Assembly (NCBI GenBank): GCA_028704635.1
Contig: JAQWFB010000004.1
Span: 66,656 to 111,556 of the forward strand
Reading direction: 5' to 3'
DNA length: 44,901 nucleotides
Origin: Candidatus Shapirobacteria bacterium
GTDB taxonomy: Bacteria; Patescibacteriota; Microgenomatia; UBA12405
In this document: one piece after another, positions 20,360-28,657 of the stretch
How the letters are laid out: the number at the start of each line of letters is the position of its first letter
Numbering within the stretch: position 1 is the first letter of the stretch
Notes under the pieces: generated by a model
Databases searched by the model: none
What the model saw: only the letters and a program-made list of their open reading frames with translations
What the model was told of the DNA's origin: nothing
Position numbers and translations under genes: made by a program

Positions 20360-22143
20360 GGGTTTTTGACTTTAACTAATAACAGTTTAACTGGTTTCAA
20401 TAAATAAGTAAAAATTAGAACTAATACAAACAAAATAATATATAAAATTATTTGACTATCAAATATAACTAAATTAAAATTACTTCCAGAAACTAATTCT
20501 CTTAATCCCGAAACAGCATAAGTAAATGGTAAATATGGACTAACTTTTTGGAAAAATTCCGGTGCAGTTTCCAACGGGTAAGTTCCAGCACAGCTAGTTA
20601 ATTGCAACATTAACAATACAACTCCAATGAATCTTCCTGCCATTTCGAAAACCAAAACCAAAATCATTTGAATTAAAGTAAAACACCAAGCCAACAACAT
20701 AGTAAATCCAATAAATTGCCAAAAATAATTTATTTGTAGTCCTAAAAAATAAATTAATACAAAATCCAAGGTAATAACTTGAAAAGTGCCGACAATTAAA
20801 GATAACCATAATTTAGGCATAAATTCTTTCACGATATTTTTACTTTTGAAAGTCAATTCAATCAAGAAAAAAGTTGCTAAACCGCCAATCCACAAAGCTA
20901 ATGGAATAAAGTAAGGAGCAAAACCAGTCCCATTATTATTCACAATATCAATTGAAACATCATGAATATCAACAGGTGCCGACATTACTGTTGCTTGAAC
21001 TGCATTTTTAACTTCATCAGTCTTGTCGATATTTTTATCAACTGATTCACTTAATTTATCTCTCAATTCCACCGATCCATCATAAGCATCAGCTAATCCA
21101 TCACCTAATTCTTTTTCTCCATCTTTAATCTCTGCTAATCCATCCATTAAAGTTGCCCCGCCATCAACAGCTGAAGATAATCCGTCTCGTAAACTAGCAC
21201 TGCCAGTCGCAATATTACTCACGCCTACTGACAAAGAAGATAATCCAGTTTTTAATTGATTAATTCCACCATTAACTTGTGTGGCTGCAACTAAAGCTGT
21301 TTGCAACTCTGCTGAAGTAGATGCTTCCGGATGTAGTGATATATAGGCATTTATTGCTGAAATTACAGCTGATTGCCCAGCGCTTAAATTATTTGTTCCA
21401 GTCGATAATTGATTCACTCCACTTAAAGCATTACTGGCTCCAGTTGCCAATGTTTCTGATCCATTATGTAAAGTATTTAGCCCATTTTTCAAATCATAAG
21501 CGCCACTATTAGCCTTGTCAATTCCATCATATAAATCATTACTCCCGTCTTTTGCTTCTAATAATCCATCGGCCAAGTCCGACGCACCATCAGCTGCTTT
21601 TTTTAAATCTTTAACAGAATCTCTTGTTTCCGAAAAAATATTATCAAAATATTCTTTAGAAATTTTTTCATTCAACGCCGCCTTGATTTTATCAAAAGCA
21701 GTATCAGTGAATTTTGATGCCATAAAACTCGATGCCTCTCTCGATTTAAATTCGATTTGAGCTTGTTGTGGATTATCACTATCTACCGACAAAATATTTT
21801 CTGAAAAGTCTTTAGGGATGGTCGCCATAGTGTAATATGTTTTATCTACTAATCCTTTTTCTGCTGTTTCATTATCGACAAACTGCCAGTTCATATCCTT
21901 TTCTTCCTTCAATTTGTCCATTAATTCTTGTCCAAAACAATATTGTTCTTTATCACTTTTGTCTGATTTATAGGCACATTTATCTTCATTAACAATAGCC
22001 ACTGGTAAATTCTCCATCTTACCGTACGGATCCCAAAAAGCCCATAAATAAAGAATGCCATAAATTAAAGGCAAAATAACCACCGCCACCAATGTGGCTG
22101 TTAACAATTTTGACTTAAAAATACGCTTTAATTCGTTTTTCAT
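20329..22143 (-). CDS. YhgE/Pip-family ABC-2-type membrane protein
   Basis: N-terminal TM plus WDPYGKMENLPVAIVNED; repetitive DGLxxAxDGSxxLxDG region; C-terminal multi-TM; 3' end overlaps tetR. Confidence 0.9.
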   Translation of the reverse strand: MKNELKRIFKSKLLTATLVAVVILPLIYGILYLWAFWDPYGKMENLPVAIVNEDKCAYKSDKSDKEQYCFGQELMDKLKEEKDMNWQFVDNETAEKGLVDKTYYTMATIPKDFSENILSVDSDNPQQAQIEFKSREASSFMASKFTDTAFDKIKAALNEKISKEYFDNIFSETRDSVKDLKKAADGASDLADGLLEAKDGSNDLYDGIDKANSGAYDLKNGLNTLHNGSETLATGASNALSGVNQLSTGTNNLSAGQSAVISAINAYISLHPEASTSAELQTALVAATQVNGGINQLKTGLSSLSVGVSNIATGSASLRDGLSSAVDGGATLMDGLAEIKDGEKELGDGLADAYDGSVELRDKLSESVDKNIDKTDEVKNAVQATVMSAPVDIHDVSIDIVNNNGTGFAPYFIPLALWIGGLATFFLIELTFKSKNIVKEFMPKLWLSLIVGTFQVITLDFVLIYFLGLQINYFWQFIGFTMLLAWCFTLIQMILVLVFEMAGRFIGVVLLMLQLTSCAGTYPLETAPEFFQKVSPYLPFTYAVSGLRELVSGSNFNLVIFDSQIILYIILFVLVLIFTYLLKPVKLLLVKVKNPCCLKTKKKK

Positions 22144-22153
22144 AATAGAATAA

Positions 22154-22196
22154 ACTGACCAGTCAGTATAATAACTCTAACCCCAAAAAAAGTCAA
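22154..22196 (-). promoter_or_regulatory. promoter (TTGACT-N17-TATTAT) abutting a TetR-type operator ACTGAC-CA-GTCAGT (22154-22167)
   Basis: perfect 6-2-6 inverted repeat directly after the -10, just upstream of the pip-tetR operon start. Confidence 0.78.
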
Positions 22197-22237
22197 ATAA
22201 AATCAAGGAAAAAATGATCAAATTTAATTAAAATTTC

Positions 22238-22567
22238 TTACGGTATCAGCTTCAAAAGAAACATATTTACCAGCGACAAAACTACAGCTGCCAAAAGAGC
22301 TGTTCCAAACCCAGAAATACTAAAACCAGGGACTATTTTGGTCATTAACATTAAAAGTAGTGCATTAATAACAAAAGTAAACAAACCTAAAGTCAAAAAA
22401 TTAATCGGCAATGTTAATAAAATTAATATTGGCCTAATTATCAAAGTTAATATTCCCCAAACTATAGAAATAACCACTAACGCCATCCACCCGCTGATTA
22501 TAAAACCAGGGATTAAATAAGCAGTAATATAAAAAGCAAAGGCACTGATTAATAATTGCATGATCAT
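22238..22567 (-). CDS. phage holin family (PF04020-like) small membrane protein
   Basis: AYLIPGFIISGWMALVVISIVWGILTLIIRPILILLTLPINFLTLGLFTFVINALLLML. Confidence 0.88.
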   Translation of the reverse strand: MIMQLLISAFAFYITAYLIPGFIISGWMALVVISIVWGILTLIIRPILILLTLPINFLTLGLFTFVINALLLMLMTKIVPGFSISGFGTALLAAVVLSLVNMFLLKLIP

Positions 22568-22718
22568 AATTCAATAATAAACCATTGATATAAATATTAC
22601 AAATTTGTTTATCTTCTAGAACAATGTCAGAACTTTTTTAAAATAAAAAAAACAACTCCTAATAATTTATTTTTTACATAGAAAAAATAAGCAAAACAAT
22701 ATTTTCAGTCTAAATTTT

Positions 22719-23081
22719 TTATCTAATCAAGATTAAAAATAATAAAATAATTATTATTGTCGTTGGTGCAAGGGCGGCAAACCAACCAACAATCAAGCAG
22801 ATTAAAAAAATTGCAATAGAAATCCCAAGCAACCATTTAACTGCCACTACAGAAAAGCCGAGAATATTTTTTAAACCGAGTATTCCATTTTGTATCCATA
22901 CTGCAAATATAATTAGTATAATCCAAAAAGCAATTGTACCTATAGTTTCATTATTTAATATCTGTTGTAAAAAATCTGCCAATAAAAATGATAACCCAAT
23001 TCCTAGGAAAAACGAAATAACCCCATGTTTTTTTAACCATTCTCTGATTACATTTCCATTTAGTTCAATTTCTTTGTCCAT
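22719..23081 (-). CDS. hypothetical membrane protein (120 aa)
   Basis: multiple hydrophobic segments. Confidence 0.55.
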   Translation of the reverse strand: MDKEIELNGNVIREWLKKHGVISFFLGIGLSFLLADFLQQILNNETIGTIAFWIILIIFAVWIQNGILGLKNILGFSVVAVKWLLGISIAIFLICLIVGWFAALAPTTIIIILLFLILIR

Positions 23082-23158
23082 ATCTATCTAAATACATTTA
23101 TAACTCATTATACATCCTTTCATTTCTAATTATTAGACTCTCACACACGACAATTTTG

Positions 23159-23229
23159 TTGCTTCGTATGGATTCGAACCACAATTAATCGGTTCAGAGC
23201 CGATTGTCCTACCATTAGACGACGAAGCA
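23159..23229 (-). tRNA. tRNA-Gln (anticodon CUG), CCA not encoded
   Basis: TGCTTCG TC GTC-TAATGGTAG-GAC A ATCGG-CTCTGAA-CCGAT TAAT TGTGG-TTCGAAT-CCATA CGAAGCA A; all four stems pair. Confidence 0.93.
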
Positions 23230-23305
23230 TTAAAACGCCTTTATTATATCAATTTTTACTATTAATAATATTGACTTCGTATTATATTTGGGTTTATTAT
23301 TAATA

Positions 23306-24154
23306 ATGAAAACTACTTTAGTTAAAACACTTTTAAATAATTTTGAATTGTATGCTCAAAAAACTGAGGATGGGGTTGAGTTTTGGTTAGCTAGAGATTT
23401 GCAACATTTATTAGGCTACAGTAAATGGGATAATTTTCTAAATGTAATTTCAAAAGCAAAAACTGCCTGTGAGATATCAGAACATAAGATTAGTGACCAT
23501 TTTGCCGACGTCGGGAAAATGGTTTCCATCGGATCTAATGCGGAAACTGAAATATCAGATATTATGCTTACTCGTTATGCTTGTTATCTAATTACTCAAA
23601 ACGGTGATCCAAGAAAAGAAGAGATCGCTTTTGCTCAAACTTATTTTGCGATTCAAACAAGAAAATTAGAAATAATTGAACAAAGATTATTAGAATCTGA
23701 AAGATTATCAGCCAGAAGAAAATTAGCTCAAACAGAAAAAGAATTATCTGGTGTAATTTTTGAACAAACTGGAAGTGATCGAAATTTTGGAATCATTAGA
23801 AATAAAGGGGATTTAGCCCTGTTTGGGTATCCTACAAAAGAGATGAAGAAAAAATGGAAAATACCAAACAGCAGGGCATTATCTGATTTTGCGCCAACAA
23901 TAATTTTAAAAGCAAAAGATTTTGCTACAGAAATAACAATTTTTAATGCCAAAGAAAAAAAGATGAAAAGTGAACAGCAAATATCAAATGAACATATTAC
24001 TAATAATAAAAGTGTTCGTAAAACATTAATAGAAAGAGGAATTAGACCAGAAATTTTATCTCCAGAAGAAGACATTCAAAAAGTCGAAAGAAAATTAAAA
24101 TCACAAACTAAAAAAGAACTTAAAAATCCCCTTGCTTTAAATAAAAACAATTAA
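23306..24154 (+). CDS. dinD: DinD-like damage-inducible protein (BRO-N-type domain)
   Basis: VEFWLARDLQHLLGYSKWDNFLNVISKAKTAC...ISDHFADVGKMV...LTRYACYLITQNGDPRKEEIAFAQTYFAIQTRK; start moved to ATG 23306. Confidence 0.92.
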   Translation: MKTTLVKTLLNNFELYAQKTEDGVEFWLARDLQHLLGYSKWDNFLNVISKAKTACEISEHKISDHFADVGKMVSIGSNAETEISDIMLTRYACYLITQNGDPRKEEIAFAQTYFAIQTRKLEIIEQRLLESERLSARRKLAQTEKELSGVIFEQTGSDRNFGIIRNKGDLALFGYPTKEMKKKWKIPNSRALSDFAPTIILKAKDFATEITIFNAKEKKMKSEQQISNEHITNNKSVRKTLIERGIRPEILSPEEDIQKVERKLKSQTKKELKNPLALNKNN

Positions 24155-24171
24155 ATGATATAAATATCCAA

Positions 24172-24339
24172 ATGCAAACCATTGAAGAATTAACTCAAGA
24201 TCTAAAACTAAATTCAGAGCAATCTCAAGCTATTGAAAATTATATTAATAGCCTTTTGATTGAACTTCTCGAAAGTATTAAACAAGATCACATCAAAAAC
24301 TTTGAAGAAACTATTGAGAATCTAAGACATAACGTTTAG
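24172..24339 (+). CDS. small ORF, 55 aa, helical
   Basis: MQTIEELTQDLKLNSEQSQAIENYINSLLIELLESIKQDHIKNFEETIENLRHNV*; below the track length cut-off. Confidence 0.45.
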   Translation: MQTIEELTQDLKLNSEQSQAIENYINSLLIELLESIKQDHIKNFEETIENLRHNV

Positions 24340-24949
24340 ACTCCCTTTCAATTGTCGTTTCTTCACCGTGTCCTGGTAAAACTAAAGTATCCTTAGGTAA
24401 TTTCATTAACTTTTTCAAACTCTCAAATATTTTTGGCGTCGAGCCATAACTAAAATCAGTTCTTCCCCTAAGTCCAGCAAATAACGTGTCCCCACTAAAT
24501 AATAATTTATTTTTTTTATTATAAAAACAAACCCCTCCCGGCGTATGTCCTGGCGTTTTTATAATTTCCAAAACTTCATCACCCAATTTAAAACTTTTTA
24601 TTTTATCCAAATCAATATCTATTTTGACAAAGTTTGGCGGTGGATTTTTTTCTTTAAAAAAATATTTAGCCGTTTCATCTTGTCTATCTAAAATAAATTT
24701 GTCCTTACTATTGCAACCAAAATCAACATTGTAAATTAATTTCAAATCCAACGCCCCCAAACTATGATCCAAATGTCCATGAGTCAAAAATATTGTCTTC
24801 ACGTTCAATTTTCGACTATTTATTTCCTCACTAATACTCACCCCATCATCAGCCGGATCAATCACCAAACATTCTTTGGTGTCTTCGTCCCACACTAAAT
24901 AACAGTTGGTCGACAGCATTCCTATTACTAATTTTTCATACTTAAGCAT
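24311..24949 (-). CDS. MBL-fold metallo-hydrolase (glyoxalase II-like)
   Basis: FLTHGHLDHSLGA, KTPGHTPGGVCFY, LFSGDTLF, LPGHGEETTI. Confidence 0.94.
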   Translation of the reverse strand: MLKYEKLVIGMLSTNCYLVWDEDTKECLVIDPADDGVSISEEINSRKLNVKTIFLTHGHLDHSLGALDLKLIYNVDFGCNSKDKFILDRQDETAKYFFKEKNPPPNFVKIDIDLDKIKSFKLGDEVLEIIKTPGHTPGGVCFYNKKNKLLFSGDTLFAGLRGRTDFSYGSTPKIFESLKKLMKLPKDTLVLPGHGEETTIERESKRYVLDSQ

Positions 24950-24981
24950 TATTTATTTTAACAGGTATAATATAAGCATCT

Positions 24982-25716
24982 ATGTCATCAACTAAACCTG
25001 TCTCAAAACGCCTATTCATCGGCAGTTTACCTTATCGGTTCACCGAAGGGGAACTACTTTCTATTTTTATTACCGAAGGTAAAATTGTCTCCGTCCGCAT
25101 TGTCAATAACCGTTGGGGTCGAAGTCGCGGTATGGCTTATGTTGAATATGAAAACCTTGAAGATGCCATTCGTGCTAAAGAAAAATATCATAATTATTTC
25201 ATTAGTGATCGCACTATTATTGTTGATTATGCCGAACCAGATCCTTATTTAACTGAAGAAGGTAAAGCTCGTCATGAAGAATCAGTTGAAAAACATCCAA
25301 ATCGTCGTCAAGTCCAAGTTTTTTTACCCCATCCCGACAGTGACGTTTCCGATTACCAACAACAAAAAAAATCTCTGGACAATCGTCAATACCCACCTCG
25401 TCAAGCATCTTCAGTTCGTTCATCAGTTCCCAAAGAAGAAAGAAAACCTCGCAAATACAAAGGTGGTAAACCAGTTTTCAACTCTCTTGGCAGATCATTA
25501 AATCGAAATACCACCGGCGAATATGTCCCAAAATTTTTTCCAACTACTGCCGCTGCTTCTCCAAATAAAAAGAAATTTCGCCCAAAGATGGGCCAAAAAC
25601 CAGAGTATAAATCCAGTTCTGATCTCCATGTCCGAACCACCGTTTTTAAACAACGATCATTTGGTTCTAAAGTCGGCGCCAAGTTCGCCTTCAAAACCAA
25701 AAAAAAACAAAGATAA
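24982..25716 (+). CDS. RRM RNA-binding protein with long basic low-complexity tail
   Basis: RLFIGSLPY, RGMAYVEYE; Lys/Arg/Ser/Pro-rich C-terminus. Confidence 0.88.
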   Translation: MSSTKPVSKRLFIGSLPYRFTEGELLSIFITEGKIVSVRIVNNRWGRSRGMAYVEYENLEDAIRAKEKYHNYFISDRTIIVDYAEPDPYLTEEGKARHEESVEKHPNRRQVQVFLPHPDSDVSDYQQQKKSLDNRQYPPRQASSVRSSVPKEERKPRKYKGGKPVFNSLGRSLNRNTTGEYVPKFFPTTAAASPNKKKFRPKMGQKPEYKSSSDLHVRTTVFKQRSFGSKVGAKFAFKTKKKQR

Positions 25717-25722
25717 TTATTT

Positions 25723-25752
25723 TGTAGAGACGCCAGATCTGGCGTCTCTACA
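25723..25752. repeat. 30-bp perfect palindrome (28-bp GTAGAGACG-family element), intergenic
   Basis: TGTAGAGACGCCAGA|TCTGGCGTCTCTACA. Confidence 0.96.
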
Positions 25753-25763
25753 TTGAAAATCAT

Positions 25764-26840
25764 ATGAAAAATAATTCACCAATAATTGGTTTAGCTCCCA
25801 TGGATGGCATCACCGACGAAGCCTATCGTCTTCTTCAAACCGAAATTGCCAAACCAGATTTAATTTTTACTGAATTTGTTAGTGCGGAAGGTATCAGTCA
25901 TGGTGGAGTTAAATTATATGACACACTTTTATTTTCTGCCAAAGAACGCCCAATTATCGGCCAATTATTTGGTAAAAATCCAGAAAGTTTTTATAAGTCA
26001 GCCATTATTTTATCGGAATTAGGTTTTGATGGTGTCGATATTAACATGGGTTGTCCCGCCAAAACTGTCACTCAAAATGGTAGTGGTGCCGCTCTCATTG
26101 GTAAACCAGATTTAGCTGTTGAAATAATTCAAGCCACTAAAAAGGGGATTGATGATTGGTTTTCCGGCAAAATCAAAGTCACTGATCTTAGTCTCAACCA
26201 AAAAAGCCTTGCCGTTATCGAAAGAAATAAAAAATATTCTGTCTTTGATTTTGTAGAGACGCATCATGATGCGTCTCTAACTACCAAAAAACAAACGTCT
26301 CTACCCAAAACCAAACCAACCATCTCCGTTAAGACTCGTCTCGGCATTTCTGAATCAATTATCGAAAGTTGGGCCTCAATTTTATTGGCTCAAGACTTAG
26401 ATTTTTTAACCATTCATGGTCGCACCCTTAAGCAAGGTTATGCCGGATCTGCTGATTGGTCCGAAATTCAAAAAGTTGTTGAGTTGGCCAAAAATACTAA
26501 AACTAAAATTTTTGGTAATGGCGACATTCAATCAAAATTCCAAGGTTTAGAATTTTGCCAAAAGTACGGTGTTAATGGAGTTTTAATTGGCAGAGCCGCT
26601 TGTGGCAACCCTTGGTGTTTTAACGATTACACCGCCACTCCAAAAGAGCGATTTTCCGCAATGCTTCTTCATGCCCAATTTTTTACAGAAATTTTCCCCA
26701 ATCGTCGTTTCGACAGTCTCCGTAAAAACTTTTTATTTTATGCTTCCGGTCTATCTAATGCCAAACAACTTAGATCAAAATTAGTCCGATTAAATTCAAT
26801 TGAAGACCTTTTACAACTTGAAGCCGACTTTCAATCCTGA
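25764..26840 (+). CDS. dus: tRNA-dihydrouridine synthase
   Basis: GLAPMDGITDEAYR, VDINMGCPAKTVTQNGSGAALI, VKTRLG, LTIHGRTLKQGY, GNGDI, GVLIGRAACGNPW. Confidence 0.95.
   Translation: MKNNSPIIGLAPMDGITDEAYRLLQTEIAKPDLIFTEFVSAEGISHGGVKLYDTLLFSAKERPIIGQLFGKNPESFYKSAIILSELGFDGVDINMGCPAKTVTQNGSGAALIGKPDLAVEIIQATKKGIDDWFSGKIKVTDLSLNQKSLAVIERNKKYSVFDFVETHHDASLTTKKQTSLPKTKPTISVKTRLGISESIIESWASILLAQDLDFLTIHGRTLKQGYAGSADWSEIQKVVELAKNTKTKIFGNGDIQSKFQGLEFCQKYGVNGVLIGRAACGNPWCFNDYTATPKERFSAMLLHAQFFTEIFPNRRFDSLRKNFLFYASGLSNAKQLRSKLVRLNSIEDLLQLEADFQS
26253..26304. repeat. 28-bp GTAGAGACG-family palindrome in frame in dus, plus an adjacent half-arm (CGTCTCTAC, 26296-26304)
   Basis: TAGAGACGCATCA|TGATGCGTCTCTA at 26254-26279. 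Confidence 0.93.
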
Positions 26841-26854
26841 TAAAGTTAAACGGT

Positions 26855-27265
26855 ATGCCAAACGAAAATCAAAACCCAAACCAAGTTGCAAATTTGTTAA
26901 ACATTGAATCTCTTATCAACTCTTCGACTACTAGATTTGATGTTCTTCAAAAAGAGTACCAAGAACAAAAATCACAACTCGATTCTATTTTAGATAGTGA
27001 CGTTGAATACCAAGAAATCGCTCAGGAAGCTCAAAAACAAGCCAAACTTAAAACCATCGCCAAACAAAAAGTTATGGTTCGTCCTGAAGCTGCTCAATTA
27101 GTTGAAAAAATGAAAGACGCCCATATTCAAATTAAAGAATTAAAAACCGCCATGTCCGATTATTTAGCTCAATTTGTAATTTTGTCTGGCACTAATCAAA
27201 TCGAAGGTCCAGATGGTGTTCTTCGCCAAATAATTTACACTGCTAAGCTAGTTAAAACAAAATAA
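26855..27265 (+). CDS. hypothetical coiled-coil-like protein (136 aa)
   Basis: charged, helical ORF in an operon-like position. Confidence 0.6.
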   Translation: MPNENQNPNQVANLLNIESLINSSTTRFDVLQKEYQEQKSQLDSILDSDVEYQEIAQEAQKQAKLKTIAKQKVMVRPEAAQLVEKMKDAHIQIKELKTAMSDYLAQFVILSGTNQIEGPDGVLRQIIYTAKLVKTK

Positions 27266-27279
27266 GTTATAATTAAATT

Positions 27280-27591
27280 ATGATCAACATAAATAAAGAT
27301 AATTTCAAATCAGAAGTTTTAGATTTTGACGGCAAAGTCCTTATCGACTTTTGGGCTCCCTGGTGTGGTCCTTGCCAAATGCTTGGTCCAGTCATGGAAG
27401 AAATCAGTAATGAATTATCCTCAGTGGTTAAAGTTGTCAAAGTTAATGTCGACGAAGAATTAGATTTATCTGTAAAATATAATGTTTCTGCTATTCCCAC
27501 TGTTCTTCTTTTTAATAAAGGAGAACTAATAGACACCTTTATAGGCTTTAAACAAAAAGAAGATTACATTAAAGCCATAAATAAGGCATAA
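27280..27591 (+). CDS. trxA: thioredoxin
   Basis: LIDFWAPWCGPCQMLGPVMEEIS. Confidence 0.97.
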   Translation: MININKDNFKSEVLDFDGKVLIDFWAPWCGPCQMLGPVMEEISNELSSVVKVVKVNVDEELDLSVKYNVSAIPTVLLFNKGELIDTFIGFKQKEDYIKAINKA

Positions 27592-27594
27592 TAA

Positions 27595-28590
27595 ATGGAT
27601 TTAATTAAATTAAAAGAAACTTTAGATTCACTAAACCTCCCTACTTTTAGGTACCGTCAAATAATTAAGAATTATTATTCTGGTCGCTATTTAAACTTCG
27701 ACCAGATGACCGATTTATCTCTTGACCTCCGCCAGAAATTATCAGAATCTTTAAACTTATTATCAGTTTCAGAAAAAAATATTGTTGGTGATGATTCTAC
27801 CCAAAAAGTTTTATTAGAGCTTTCTGATGGTCAAAAAATCGAATCGGTTTTTATGGATTATGACGATTGGTTAACCGCCTGTGTCTCCAGCCAAGTCGGT
27901 TGTTCTCTTGGTTGTCATTTTTGTGCCACTGGGAAAATGGGTTTTAAAAGAAATCTTACTCCCGAAGAAATTGTTGATCAAATTTTATATTGGAACCAAA
28001 AAATTTATCCAAAATATATTGGTCGAGTTGTTTTTATGGGCATGGGTGAACCATTTTTAAATTGGGATAATGTATTGACCGCCATCAATATTATCAATAG
28101 TAAGGACGGATTAAATATCGGAGCCAGAAAAATTAGCATTTCCACTGCCGGTGTCGCCGATAAAATTATTGAATTTGCTGATTTGGATACTCAAATTAAT
28201 TTAGCAGTTTCCCTTCATTCTGCCGATCAAAAAATTAGAGAATCTTTTATGCCAATAGCCAAAAAATATTCTCTATCTCAACTTAAAAATTCTTGTAATT
28301 ATTATGTTGGTAAGACTAACCGCCAATTATTTTTTGAATATGCCTTAATGGATATTAATACCAATCAAAACGATGCTAAATTATTGATTGATTTTATTAA
28401 CTCTAATCGTCTTTTCTTTTTAAATTTAATTCCTCTTAATACAGTTGAAGGCGGTATGACTCCAGCTTCTCCAAGTCAACAAAAAGCTTTTATAAATTAT
28501 TTAGATCAGTCCAGAATCGAATATTCTCTCCGTCGTTCCTTTGGTCAAAATTTTGCCGCCGCCTGCGGTCAATTAATAACTTCCAAATAA
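27595..28590 (+). CDS. rlmN: 23S rRNA (adenine2503-C2)-methyltransferase (radical SAM)
   Basis: SSQVGCSLGCHFCATGKMGFKRNLTPEEIVDQ; GMGEP; SLRRSFGQNFAAACGQL. Confidence 0.95.
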   Translation: MDLIKLKETLDSLNLPTFRYRQIIKNYYSGRYLNFDQMTDLSLDLRQKLSESLNLLSVSEKNIVGDDSTQKVLLELSDGQKIESVFMDYDDWLTACVSSQVGCSLGCHFCATGKMGFKRNLTPEEIVDQILYWNQKIYPKYIGRVVFMGMGEPFLNWDNVLTAINIINSKDGLNIGARKISISTAGVADKIIEFADLDTQINLAVSLHSADQKIRESFMPIAKKYSLSQLKNSCNYYVGKTNRQLFFEYALMDINTNQNDAKLLIDFINSNRLFFLNLIPLNTVEGGMTPASPSQQKAFINYLDQSRIEYSLRRSFGQNFAAACGQLITSK

Positions 28591-28602
28591 AAAGATATTT
28601 TG

Positions 28603-28640
28603 TTCCCCTCCTTGTCAAAGGAGGGGTTAGGGGTGGATTT
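28603..28640. repeat. GC-rich dispersed hairpin repeat
   Basis: CCCCTCCTT-gtca-AAGGAGGGG followed by TTAGGGGTGGATTT. Confidence 0.75.
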
Positions 28641-28657
28641 GCTGCTATAATACTCCC

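Noticed and set aside
22238-23081. Two consecutive small membrane ORFs as a possible holin/toxin pair
   Set aside because: The first matches the common PF04020-type family, the second is just hydrophobic; separate promoters and spacing give no support for a pair.
25401-25763. Overlapping ORFs in both strands across the second RRM gene tail (25217, 25274, 25401, 25523)
   Set aside because: Low-complexity coding tail and palindrome keep alternative frames open; no independent support.
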